Source: DATCDE01 sp038252405 (GTDB lineage Bacteria; Actinomycetota; Actinomycetes; Prado026). From it: a stretch of 40,357 nucleotides of DNA. The notes beneath the pieces were generated by a model, which was given only the letters and a program-made list of their open reading frames with translations, was not told where the DNA came from and ran no database searches. The stretch lies in assembly GCA_038252405.1 (NCBI GenBank), contig JBBSAJ010000024.1:1-40357 (forward strand), in the 5' to 3' direction. Made by a program: the position numbers and the translations under genes. Of the stretch, positions 29,526 through 36,958 are shown in pieces (position 1 is the stretch's first letter; each line of letters begins with the position of its first letter).

Positions 29526-30841
29526 CGCCAGTCTTCCGACTGGGGGGCGCTGGGTGTGGGCAGCACCCGGTTGGCGCACTGCGGGCACGGGCCGCGCTGG
29601 TGGCTGCGGACCTCCTCGGCGAAGACCTGCAGGGCGCTGTCGGCGAACCGGGCGGCGCCGTCCGGCATCGAGCAGGCCCCGCGGCCCTGGACCAGCTTCA
29701 CCCAGCGCTGCAGCTGCGGCAGCTCCTGCCGACCCCGCCCGCCGGCCAGTCGCTCGAACGACCCGGCGATCGCGGGCAGCCCATTGAGGCAGGGCCCGCA
29801 CTGCTGTGCCCCGTGATCGGCGAGGTAGCGCAGCACCCGAGCGCTCTCCGCCAGTCCGCAGCTGTCCTGCCCGAGGACGACGATGATGCCCGCGCCGAAG
29901 GACGACTTCCTGACCTTCAGAGCGGCGTGGCCCAGTGCCAGGTCCCACGCGTCGTTCGCGGGCAGCCAGCTGCCGTAGTAGCCACCGAGCAGCACCGCCC
30001 GCGGCGTCGACGTCGTCCCGCCGAGACCAGCCACGAGGCTGCGCAGCGTGGTGCCGAGCGCCACCTCGGTGACGCCGGTCCGGGCGACCGCACCGGTCAC
30101 GGTGACCAGAGCACTGCCCGGGTCCTGCTCGGTGCCGACCGAGCGGAACCAGGCCTCCCCATGGCGGGCGAGCAGGGCGATGTGAGCCAGCGTCTCGACG
30201 TTCTGGATCAGCGTGGGCCGCCCACGGACGCCCTTCTGGTAAGGACGCGGCGGCACCGGCAGCGGCCTGGCCAGGCCGCCTCCCACCCGGTTGACGAGTG
30301 CGGTCTCCTCACCGGACACGTAGCGGTCCGGCGTGGTGACGACCTCGACAGCGACCGCGTCGACGCGAGCCCGCCGCCGCTCCTCGATGGCGGTGACGAC
30401 GGAGGCATACGCGTTGGATGCGCCCCGGTGCACGTACAGGTAGGCGTCGCGGGCGCCGACAGCGGCTGCGGCGAGCTGCAGCCCGTCGAGCACGAGGTGC
30501 GGCGCCCGGGCGAGCAGCAGAGCGTCCTTGTGGCTGGCCGGCTCGCCCTCGGCCGCGTTCCCGACGACGACCGTGCGACGACCGTTGTCCGCCACCGCGC
30601 GCATCTTCAGCCCGGACGGGAAGCCGGCGCCGCCGCGGCCGCGCAGGCCGGACATCTCCACGAGGTCGACGAGGTCGGGGTTTCCCCCGGGACGCACCGA
30701 CGGTATGGTCACCGGCCCGTGGGTGGCGAGGTGCTCCGCGTAGGAGGCGGGAGCAGCAACATGGAGGCGATCGGCGAGCAGCCGGGGCAGACCCTCCGGC
30801 GGCGCCACCGGACGCACCTGCGCCCTCTGGGGCCGGCTCAT
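29522..30841 (-). CDS. NuoF-like NADH-binding flavo-iron-sulfur protein
   Basis: A 439-residue protein related to the 51-kDa NADH-binding subunit of complex I. GLRGRGGAGFPSGLKM at about 68-83 belongs to the FMN/NADH site, NAAEGEPASHKDALLL and RYVSGEETALVNRV follow, a SLBB-like region lies in the middle, and QQCGPCLNGLPAI plus RGACSMPDGA supply cysteines for a 4Fe-4S cluster. An extra Cys pair near the end (CPQCAN) is unusual. No other complex I genes are nearby; instead it overlaps a ferric-reductase-like membrane gene upstream (ATGA at 30838-30841) and a ferredoxin downstream. It likely oxidises NAD(P)H for these partners. Confidence 0.9.
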   Translation of the reverse strand: MSRPQRAQVRPVAPPEGLPRLLADRLHVAAPASYAEHLATHGPVTIPSVRPGGNPDLVDLVEMSGLRGRGGAGFPSGLKMRAVADNGRRTVVVGNAAEGEPASHKDALLLARAPHLVLDGLQLAAAAVGARDAYLYVHRGASNAYASVVTAIEERRRARVDAVAVEVVTTPDRYVSGEETALVNRVGGGLARPLPVPPRPYQKGVRGRPTLIQNVETLAHIALLARHGEAWFRSVGTEQDPGSALVTVTGAVARTGVTEVALGTTLRSLVAGLGGTTSTPRAVLLGGYYGSWLPANDAWDLALGHAALKVRKSSFGAGIIVVLGQDSCGLAESARVLRYLADHGAQQCGPCLNGLPAIAGSFERLAGGRGRQELPQLQRWVKLVQGRGACSMPDGAARFADSALQVFAEEVRSHQRGPCPQCANRVLPTPSAPQSEDWR

Positions 30842-31416
30842 CGCACGCCTGCCCGCTCGCGAGAAGGCACCACGACCGGTGCGACGTCGGTGTCCTCGAC
30901 GACGAGCCGCCGCAGCCCGGCGAGACCCACCAGCCCGATGCAGGTGAGGGTGAACAGCTGCATCCAGCGCTGGCCGGCGTCCGTACCGGTGCCCAGCCCG
31001 TGGAGCACCGCCACCGGCCAGGCCGCGTAGGCCAGCCAGTGGACGCTGCGCCAGGTGCGCAGGCCGAGCCGGACCCGGATCAGGCTGGTCACGATCAGGG
31101 CCAGGATCAGGTCGAACGCGAGCGCGCCCAGGCCGAGCCAGAACGGGCGGTAGCTGCCGACGAACGGGACGAACGCGTCGGTCAGCGAGATCTTTGTGTA
31201 GGTGTCCAGCACCGAGGACCCGATGTGCACGACCAAGAAGACGACCGACAACAGCGAGATGTTGCGGTGCAGCGAGACCGTGACGAAGCGGGGCCAGCGG
31301 GCGCTGCTCCAGCGGGTCACCGAGGTGAGGCCCAGCAGCACCGTCGCCGTGAGCAGCGCGAGCGACACCACACCGGTGCCCCGCGCGAGGTACCACAGCG
31401 GTGAGCCCGTGGTCAT
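30838..31416 (-). CDS. Ferric-reductase-like transmembrane protein
   Basis: A 192-residue protein with about six hydrophobic segments. Histidines at matching depths in pairs of helices (LHRNISLLSVVFLVVHIGSS and VHWLAYAAWPVAVLHGLGTG) are the expected heme ligands of the ferric-reductase/YedZ-type fold. It lacks the cytosolic flavin domain of full ferric reductases; the NuoF-like protein next to it could supply electrons instead. ATGA overlaps link it to the small membrane protein upstream (31413-31416) and to the NuoF-like gene downstream. Acceptor unknown. Confidence 0.88.
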   Translation of the reverse strand: MTTGSPLWYLARGTGVVSLALLTATVLLGLTSVTRWSSARWPRFVTVSLHRNISLLSVVFLVVHIGSSVLDTYTKISLTDAFVPFVGSYRPFWLGLGALAFDLILALIVTSLIRVRLGLRTWRSVHWLAYAAWPVAVLHGLGTGTDAGQRWMQLFTLTCIGLVGLAGLRRLVVEDTDVAPVVVPSRERAGVR

Positions 31417-31727
31417 GAGCCGCTCGACTTCGCGACCGGGGCGCTGGTCGTCGGCGCCTGAGTCACCGGGGCGCTCGGCGCTGAGAGGCCGGCCGACGAG
31501 GACGAGGAGGACGACGTTGACGAGGACGACGTTGACGAGCCGGCCGGCGGGCTGGTGGTCGTCGCCCCGCCCGACGTGACCGTTGACGAGGCCACCGCGA
31601 CCGACTGGTCATGCCGGAACGCGGTGATGCCCGCAACGCCGGTGCCGACCAGAGCCACGGCCGCTACTCCGCCGGTGACGGTCTTGACGCGGCGCAGCCC
31701 CGCGTCGCGTCCGTTGGGCTGGTACAT
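31413..31727 (-). CDS. Small membrane protein with serine-rich external tail, first gene of the redox operon
   Basis: A 104-residue protein: short basic N-terminus (MYQPNGRDAGLRRVK), one hydrophobic helix at about 17-35, then a tail of about 65 residues made almost only of Ser, Thr, Pro, Ala and Gly. The tail is probably disordered and outside the membrane. ATG at 31727 follows GAGGAG. It overlaps the ferric-reductase-like gene by ATGA. In related operons an FMN-binding protein is often encoded nearby; none is seen here. Function unknown; the position suggests an accessory role. Confidence 0.75.
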   Translation of the reverse strand: MYQPNGRDAGLRRVKTVTGGVAAVALVGTGVAGITAFRHDQSVAVASSTVTSGGATTTSPPAGSSTSSSSTSSSSSSSAGLSAPSAPVTQAPTTSAPVAKSSGS

Positions 31728-31772
31728 GCGATCTCCTCGTCTCGTGGCTTCGAGGAGAGCCTCAGCGAGTGG

Positions 31773-31791
31773 CATGAGGAGATCATGAGGA
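31773..31791 (-). promoter_or_regulatory. Candidate response-regulator box: CATGAGGA pair, 11 bp apart
   Basis: CATGAGGA at 31773-31780 and again, exactly, at 31784-31791; starts are 11 bp apart. It is 46-64 bp upstream of the first gene of the redox operon. A related pair lies before the regulator gene at 33927-33945. Binding by the neighbouring OmpR-type regulator is inferred. Confidence 0.55.
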
Positions 31792-31816
31792 CCAGGTGAA
31801 TTTCGGCTAGGAACGC

Positions 31817-33151
31817 TCAGAACTGCAGCGCGAGCATGGCCCCGCCGTCCGGCGCGGCCCCGGCCTCGACGATCGCACCGTGGCTGTCCGCCGTCTGCCG
31901 GACGATGGCCAGCCCGAGGCCCGACCCGGGGGCCGAGCGCGCCTCGGGCGAGCGGTAGAACCGGTCGAAGACGTGCGGCAGGTCCTCGGGCGGGATGCCC
32001 GGGCCGTGGTCGCGGACGGTGAGCCGGCGGTCGGCGAGGGTGATCTCGACGGTCCCGCCGGGCGGGCTCCACTTGCCGGCGTTGTCGACCAGATTCGCCA
32101 CGGCCCGGTCCAGCCGCGCGGCGTCGCCCACCACGACGGTCGGTTCGAGGTAGTCGTCGAAGGTGATATCCGGCCAGTGCCGGCGGGCACGAGTGAGGAC
32201 CGCCCCGACGATGCGGTCCAGCTGGACCTCCGCCGGCTCGGAGACCGCAGGCGTCCCGTCCCCGCGGGCCAGCTCGACCAGGTCGGCGACGAGGGCGGCC
32301 AGCTCGTCGAGCTGGACGACGGTGGAGTCGAGCAGCCTGCGCCGCTCCAGCGGATCCAGCCGCTCCACGTCCTGCAGCACCTCGACGTTGGTGCGCAGGC
32401 TGGTCAGCGGGGTCCGCAGCTCGTGCGACGCGTCGGCGACCAGCTGCCGCTGCGCCGACAACGCCCGCTGCAGCGCCTCGAGCATCGAGTCCATGCTCGC
32501 CGCGAGGCGGCCCAGCTCGTCCTTGCTGGAGGCGTCCATCCGCAGCGACAGGTCCCGGGTCCGCGCGACCTGCTCGGCCGCGCGGGTCAGCCGGGTGAGT
32601 GGGCGCAGCGCGGCCGCCGCCGCGAGCCAGCCCAGGACGCCGGCCGCGACCACACCGACGAGCAGCACCACGAGCAGCAGCCGCCGGACCTCGCGCAGCG
32701 TCGCGTCCACCTCGCCGAGCGGGCGGGCGACCTGGACGGCGACGCCGGCCTCCACCGGCCGGGTCAGCAGCCGCAGGCGCACCCAACCGACGGTCACGTC
32801 ACGGGCGTAGCCGGCGTGCTGGCCGGCCGCGACGGCGACGTCGGTCGCGGCGACCGGGAGCACGACGTCGGACTGGTCGGGGCGCACGGCGCTGCCGTCG
32901 GCGTTGACCACCTGGACGTAGGCGTCGGTCTCGCCGAGCTCGGCCGGGCGCAGTCCGTTGATCGACTCGTTGGCCGGGCTGTCCTCGGCGGTCAGGTGGT
33001 CGACGACCGACTCGCTGCGGGTCTGCAGCCCGGCGTCCAGGGTGGCCACCAGGTCCTTGTGCAGCTCCCACACCATGATCAGTGCCGGCCCCACCAGGGC
33101 GATGAGCACCGCGAGGCTGGTGGCCAGGACCAGCCGCAGCCGCAGGCTCAC
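31817..33151 (-). CDS. Sensor histidine kinase (MprB/BaeS-like)
   Basis: A 444-residue kinase. Helix one at about 5-28, external sensor region of about 125 residues with VGWVRLRLLTRPVEAGVAVQ, helix two at about 156-182, then HAMP (ALRPLTRLTRAAEQVA). Phosphoacceptor His243 is in VADASHELRTPLTSLRTNVE; the ATPase domain shows RAVANLVDNAGKW, DHGPGIPPEDLPHVFDRFYR and GSGLGLAIVRQTADSHG. All boxes are intact. The GTG at 33151 overlaps the regulator's TGA by four bases (GTGA). The signal is unknown; the box before the redox operon suggests an envelope or redox cue. Confidence 0.93.
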   Translation of the reverse strand: MSLRLRLVLATSLAVLIALVGPALIMVWELHKDLVATLDAGLQTRSESVVDHLTAEDSPANESINGLRPAELGETDAYVQVVNADGSAVRPDQSDVVLPVAATDVAVAAGQHAGYARDVTVGWVRLRLLTRPVEAGVAVQVARPLGEVDATLREVRRLLLVVLLVGVVAAGVLGWLAAAAALRPLTRLTRAAEQVARTRDLSLRMDASSKDELGRLAASMDSMLEALQRALSAQRQLVADASHELRTPLTSLRTNVEVLQDVERLDPLERRRLLDSTVVQLDELAALVADLVELARGDGTPAVSEPAEVQLDRIVGAVLTRARRHWPDITFDDYLEPTVVVGDAARLDRAVANLVDNAGKWSPPGGTVEITLADRRLTVRDHGPGIPPEDLPHVFDRFYRSPEARSAPGSGLGLAIVRQTADSHGAIVEAGAAPDGGAMLALQF

Positions 33152-33864
33152 TGCTGCCTCAGCACGTAGCCGACTCCCCGCACCGTCTGGAGCAGCCGCG
33201 GCTCGCCGCCGGCCTCGGTCTTGCGGCGCAGGTACCCGATGTAGACGTCGAGCGCGTTGGACGACGGCCCGACGTCGTACCCCCAGACCCGGTCGGACAC
33301 GACCTCGCGGGGCAGCACCTGACCCGGGTTGAGCAAGAACACCTCGAGGATCTGGAACTCGGTGCGGGTCAGCTCGATCGGCCGGTCGGCCCGGCGGCAG
33401 GTCCAGCCGGCCAGGTCCAGGACCAGGTCGCCGAACGCCAGCGTGTCGCCGTCCTCCAGGCCGGCGCCGTCGGCCGCGGCCATCACCGGGTCGTGCCGGC
33501 GCAGCAGCGCGCGCAGCCGGGCCCTCAGCTCGGCCAGCGCGAACGGCTTGACCAGGTAGTCGTCCGCGCCGGCGTCCAGACCGGCCACCCGGTCGGTGAC
33601 GGTCTCCCGGGCGGTGAGCATGAGCACGGGCGTGCGGTCGCCGGCGGCACGCAGGCGGCGGCACACCTCCAGGCCGTCCAGCCCGGGCATGGTGACGTCC
33701 AGCAGGACGGCGTCCGGCCGCACCTGGTCCACCCGGGCCAGCCCCTCGGGGCCGTCAGACGCGGTCTCCACCGTGTAGCCGTCCAGCCGCAGGGCGCGGG
33801 CCAGCGCCTCACGAACCGCGAGGTCGTCCTCGACCACCAGCACGACGCGGGCGTCGTCGCCCAT
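33148..33864 (-). CDS. OmpR-family response regulator (MprA-like)
   Basis: A 238-residue regulator. Acidic pocket VVEDD at 10-14, phosphoacceptor Asp56 in AVLLDVTMPGLDG, Lys106 in GADDYLVKPFAL; the C-terminal winged helix has ELTRTEFQILEVFLLNPGQV, SSNALDVYIGYLRRKTE and VRGVGYVLRQQ. ATG at 33864 begins at MGDDARVVLVVEDD and has GGAGG upstream; the longer frame to 33903 adds non-family sequence. First gene of the pair with the kinase. The CATGAGGA-type repeat at 33927-33945 lies about 63 bp upstream and suggests self-regulation. Confidence 0.93.
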   Translation of the reverse strand: MGDDARVVLVVEDDLAVREALARALRLDGYTVETASDGPEGLARVDQVRPDAVLLDVTMPGLDGLEVCRRLRAAGDRTPVLMLTARETVTDRVAGLDAGADDYLVKPFALAELRARLRALLRRHDPVMAAADGAGLEDGDTLAFGDLVLDLAGWTCRRADRPIELTRTEFQILEVFLLNPGQVLPREVVSDRVWGYDVGPSSNALDVYIGYLRRKTEAGGEPRLLQTVRGVGYVLRQQ

Positions 33865-33926
33865 CCCCTCACGCCTCCACTCGACCGCAGCTGGCCCGAT
33901 CATCGCGCACGAGTGGAGCGGATGCG

Positions 33927-33945
33927 CATGAGGATCCGATGAGCG
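33927..33945 (-). promoter_or_regulatory. Candidate autoregulatory box before the second response regulator
   Basis: CATGAGGA (33927-33934) and GATGAGCG (33938-33945) begin 11 bp apart and share ATGAG; the first copy is identical to the repeats at 31773-31791. Same spacing as OmpR-family dimer sites. Inferred. Confidence 0.45.
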
Positions 33946-34107
33946 CGTCAGGTCGGCGGCAACGCGTGCCCGGACCGGCCGAGCGACGGGCGACGGCGGC
34001 CAGGACCGAGTGTGAGCCGATAGACACCCCCGCTGTGACCACGGTCCCTGCCCGTTGGCTCAGTCGGGTGTCAGCCTGGAATCGCGTACGACGGGAGGTG
34101 CACAGAA

Positions 34108-34191
34108 ATCACCCAGACGGAACGGCTGCTTGTCCAGTTCCTCCGCTACAAGATCAACCAGCAGGGTTACTTCGACAAGACCAGCAGCTAA
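34108..34191 (+). CDS. Candidate 27-residue ORF with non-standard ATC start
   Basis: The frame gives ITQTERLLVQFLRYKINQQG followed by YFDKTSS and TAA, with G/C-ending codons typical of real genes here and a sensible amphipathic helix. No ATG, GTG or TTG lies in frame between the upstream stop at 34036 and this stretch, but GGGAGG at 34093-34098 is nine bases before an ATC at 34108. A GC hairpin follows the stop (34204-34227). It could be a real micro-protein with a rare start, a gene with a one-base frameshift (GTG at 34099 is close, in another frame), or a remnant. Confidence 0.35.
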   Translation: MTQTERLLVQFLRYKINQQGYFDKTSS

Positions 34192-34203
34192 CACGCTGTC
34201 CAA

Positions 34204-34227
34204 CCGCCCTGTCGCCCCTTCGGGCGG
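34204..34227. terminator. GC hairpin between the tiny ORF and the small membrane gene
   Basis: CCGCCC (34204-34209) pairs with GGGCGG (34222-34227), with an alternative stem CGCCC-CTTC-GGGCG (34213-34226). It can serve the rightward tiny ORF and the leftward gene ending at 34250. Confidence 0.5.
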
Positions 34228-34249
34228 CGGGGCCATCTCACTCTTGAGT

Positions 34250-34459
34250 TCAGATCTCGGCCGCATCCGCGCCAGGGCTGCCCTGACCACTCGCCGCTGG
34301 GCCGCGCAGCTTATGCCAGGCGTTGTGCATGGCCAGCACGACCACCACAAGCAACACCGCGCCGTAGCCCAACTCGTCGACGAATCCGATGAGAAAGCCC
34401 GATCCGATCAGCAGGACGAAGACCGCTAGGAACCGCTCGAGACGGCTTGTCTCCCTCAC
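34250..34459 (-). CDS. Small two-helix membrane protein, unknown function
   Basis: A 69-residue protein with two hydrophobic segments, FLAVFVLLIGSGFLIGFV at about 10-27 and YGAVLLVVVVLAMHNAW at about 32-48, and a short Gly/Ala/Ser tail. GTG at 34459 follows AAGGTGA at good spacing. Nothing in it identifies a function. It stands alone between the tiny ORF and rnpB, on the same strand as rnpB and 90 bp beyond its 3' end. Small size makes it moderately certain as a gene. Confidence 0.6.
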   Translation of the reverse strand: MRETSRLERFLAVFVLLIGSGFLIGFVDELGYGAVLLVVVVLAMHNAWHKLRGPAASGQGSPGADAAEI

Positions 34460-34549
34460 CAGGTCACCTTCCCCGACTTTGAGTGACTCGTTGAGAGGCT
34501 ATGGCCTCCTGGCCTCCTGGCTTCATCGCGACCGCAGCAGGTCAGGCGA

Positions 34550-34964
34550 CGGACGAGTCGGCCTGTACGCCGGGTTCTGTCCCCGGGCCGCCTTGCGGCA
34601 CTGGCCCGGAGGGCGGTCATCCCTCTCGGCCTGCCGTTGCCGACAGGCTCATGCGGTCTACCCGCAGGCTCGGGCGAGCAGCCCTCGGACGCCTGCGCAG
34701 GGGCCGCGGCGGACCGCGACCCCCTCTTGACCTTGCTCCGGGTGGGGTTTGCCGAGCCGCCCGGGTCGCCCCGGGCGCTGGTGGTCTCTTACACCACCGT
34801 TTCACCCTTACCGCCGGCGAACCGGCGGCGGTCTGCTTTCTGTGGCACTGTCCCGCGGGTCACCCCGGGTGGGCGTTACCCACCACCCTGCTCTGTGGAG
34901 CCCGGACGTTCCTCGGCGGCACCGGCTGCCCGGTGCCGACGCGACCGCCCGGCCGACTCGTCCG
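34550..34964 (-). ncRNA. rnpB: RNase P RNA, bacterial type A
   Basis: The catalytic RNA that trims the 5' ends of tRNA precursors. On the reverse strand the 5' end CGGACGAGTCGGCC pairs perfectly with the 3' end GGCCGACTCGTCCG (helix P1), which sets the limits. The conserved core GAGGAACGTCCGGGCTCC, CACAGAGCAGGG, then GACAGTGCCACAGAAAGCAG and the late ACAGAACCCGGCGTACAG follow in the right order (the P4 strands are formed by the first and last of these). Exact ends could differ by a few bases. Several apparent reading frames cross this gene and are not real. Confidence 0.95.
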
Positions 34965-34974
34965 CCGTGCGTCC

Positions 34975-34994
34975 AGGATACCGCCCGGTAGGGT
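34975..34994. promoter_or_regulatory. Back-to-back -10 elements for rnpB and yaaA
   Basis: TATCCT on the reverse strand (34980-34975) lies ten bases before the rnpB 5' end. TAGGGT on the forward strand (34989-34994) lies eight bases before yaaA's GTG. The two -10 boxes are only eight bases apart, so each promoter's -35 area overlaps the other transcript's start. Confidence 0.5.
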
Positions 34995-35002
34995 TCTCGC
35001 CC

Positions 35003-35788
35003 GTGCTCCTCCTGCTGCCGCCGTCCGAGGGGAAGGCGCAGCCGACCGGTCGAAGCCGCCCGCTCGACCTGACCACCCTGTCGTTCCCGGCACTCACCCC
35101 GGTGCGGCAACGGGTGCTGGACCACCTCGTCGCCGTGTGCTCCGGGGACGAGGCGGCGGCGGCCAAGGTCCTCGGGCTCTCCCCCGGGCTGGTCGCCGAG
35201 GTGGCCCGCAACCGTGACATCGCCACGGCGCCGACGCTGCCGGCGTCCCGGCTGTTCACCGGGGTGCTCTACGAGGCGCTGGACCTCGCTTCGCTAGAGG
35301 CCGCGGCCACCCGCCGCGCGAACCGCTCGGTGCTGGTGTTCAGCGGGTTGTTCGGGGTGCTGCGCCCCGCCGACCGCGTCCCCGCCCACCGGCTCGCTGC
35401 AGACGTCAGCCTGCCCGGCGTCGGCCCGGTGGCGTCGGTGTGGCGGGCGGCCCTGGACGACGTCTTGGCCGGGGCGGCCGGCCGCAGCGGTCTGGTGCTC
35501 GACCTGCGCTCGAGCGCCTACGCCGCGATGTGGCGGCCGGCCGGCGAGCTGGCCCGACGGACCGTGTCGGTGCGGGTGCTGCACGAGCGCCGTCCCGGCG
35601 ACCCGGCGTCCCGGGTGGTCATCAGCCACTTCAACAAGGCGACCAAGGGCCGGCTGGCCCGCGCGCTGCTGCTGGACGGCGCGAAGCCGACCAACCGAAC
35701 CGGGTTGATCGAGCTGCTCGGCCGGCTCGGGTTCCACGTCGAGGCGAGCGGCGCCGGGCGGGTGGACGTGGTGGTCGAGGCGCCATGA
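35003..35788 (+). CDS. yaaA: YaaA-family peroxide stress protein (UPF0246/DUF328)
   Basis: A 261-residue soluble protein starting MLLLLPPSEGKA, the N-terminal signature of the YaaA family. Later blocks VLVFSGLFGVLRPADRVPAH, SSAYAAMWRP and VISHFNKATKGRLARALL also match. In Escherichia coli, YaaA lowers free iron during hydrogen peroxide stress and binds DNA; the role in actinobacteria is less studied. GTG at 35003 is only eight bases after TAGGGT, indicating a leaderless mRNA. Its TGA overlaps the ATG of the MFS gene (ATGA at 35785-35788). Confidence 0.92.
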   Translation: MLLLLPPSEGKAQPTGRSRPLDLTTLSFPALTPVRQRVLDHLVAVCSGDEAAAAKVLGLSPGLVAEVARNRDIATAPTLPASRLFTGVLYEALDLASLEAAATRRANRSVLVFSGLFGVLRPADRVPAHRLAADVSLPGVGPVASVWRAALDDVLAGAAGRSGLVLDLRSSAYAAMWRPAGELARRTVSVRVLHERRPGDPASRVVISHFNKATKGRLARALLLDGAKPTNRTGLIELLGRLGFHVEASGAGRVDVVVEAP

Positions 35789-36954
35789 CCGGCTACCCGC
35801 GGCTGCGCACGGCGGCGCTAGCCACGGCGCTGGTGTTCGCGCTCAGCGGGATGCTGCTGGCCAGCTGGGTGTCCCGGCTGCCCACGGTCCGGGACCAGCT
35901 GGCGGCCGGCTCCGCAGCGCTCGGCCTGGCCCTTCTCGGACCGGGCGCAGGCTCGCTGCTGGCCATGCCGGCCACGGGGCGGCTGTCCCGTCGCTTCGGC
36001 AGCCGGGCGGTCGTGGCGGCGACCGCGTTCCCGGCCTGCGGGGTGCTCGTGGGGCTGTCGCTCGCCCCGACCGTCGTGGCGCTGGGGCTCGTGCTGCTGG
36101 TGTGGGGCGCGCTGTACGGGTCGTGGGACGTTGCCATGAACATCCAGGGCAGCGCTGTGGAGCGCCGGGCCGAGCGGGCCTGGATGCCCCGCTACCACGC
36201 GTCCTGGAGCGTCGGCGGGATCGTGGGCGCCGCGATGGGCGCGCTCGCCGCCCATGTCGGGCTGTCGGTGACGACGCACCTGCTGGTCGTGTCGTTGGTG
36301 ACCGCCGTCCTGCTCGTGGTGGCCCTGCGGCTGTTCATCGACGAGCGCGACGAGACGCACGAGGAGCAGCACGCCCGAGCCGCCGCGGGACCGCTGTTCA
36401 CCCGACGGCTGGTGCTGGTCGGGGTGGTCACCTTGTGCGCCACCACGATCGAGGGGGCGGCCGCCGACTGGCTGGCGCTGTACCTCACCGACGGACGCGG
36501 CGTCGCCGCCTCCGGCGCCGCCCTGGGCTACACGGTGTTCGCCGTGGCGATGGCCGCCAGCCGGTTCATGGGCACCCCGGTGATCGAGCGGCTCGGCCGG
36601 GTCAGCGCCGTCCGGCTGGCCGGGGTCGTCACCGGCGGCGGCGTGGTGCTCACCGTCGCCGCGCCCGCACTGCTGGGCGCCTACCTCGGCGCCGTCGCGT
36701 GGGGGTTCGGGGTCGCGCTCGTCTTCCCGGCCGCGATGAGCGCCGGCGGGGAGGTGCCGGGCCGGGCCGGCGACGCGATCGCGGCGGTCTCGACGATCGG
36801 GTACGGCGGGTTCCTGCTCGGGCCGCCGCTCATCGGGGTGCTCGGGCAGCACGTGGGCCTCGGGTCCGCGCTGCTCGTGCTGCCGGTGCTCGCCGCGGGG
36901 ATCGTCGTCCTGTCCCCGGCACTGCGGCCGTACGCACCGCCCACCGCGCAGTAG
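35785..36954 (+). CDS. MFS transporter (YbjJ-like)
   Basis: A 389-residue membrane protein with 12 predicted helices. FALSGMLLASWVSRLPTVRD near the start and SWDVAMNIQGSAVERR in the middle resemble the YbjJ-type group of the major facilitator superfamily. ATG at 35785 overlaps yaaA's stop, so the two are coupled. It ends four bases from the convergent RNase HI-CobC gene. Substrate unknown. Confidence 0.88.
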   Translation: MTGYPRLRTAALATALVFALSGMLLASWVSRLPTVRDQLAAGSAALGLALLGPGAGSLLAMPATGRLSRRFGSRAVVAATAFPACGVLVGLSLAPTVVALGLVLLVWGALYGSWDVAMNIQGSAVERRAERAWMPRYHASWSVGGIVGAAMGALAAHVGLSVTTHLLVVSLVTAVLLVVALRLFIDERDETHEEQHARAAAGPLFTRRLVLVGVVTLCATTIEGAAADWLALYLTDGRGVAASGAALGYTVFAVAMAASRFMGTPVIERLGRVSAVRLAGVVTGGGVVLTVAAPALLGAYLGAVAWGFGVALVFPAAMSAGGEVPGRAGDAIAAVSTIGYGGFLLGPPLIGVLGQHVGLGSALLVLPVLAAGIVVLSPALRPYAPPTAQ

Positions 36955-36958
36955 CCGG

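Noticed and set aside
28349..31030. 893-codon forward frame
   Set aside because: It runs opposite to the LhgO, ferredoxin and NuoF-like genes, whose motifs are clear. The translation is Arg/Gly/Ala/Pro/His-rich without motifs, typical of an antisense frame in GC-rich DNA.
31480..31560. GACGAGGACGAC-type repeats at about 31496-31535 as a regulatory repeat
   Set aside because: They are Ser codons read on the reverse strand in the serine-rich tail of the small membrane protein.
34501..35217. Reading frames across 34500-35000
   Set aside because: This DNA is rnpB; the conserved RNase P core and P1 pairing explain it.
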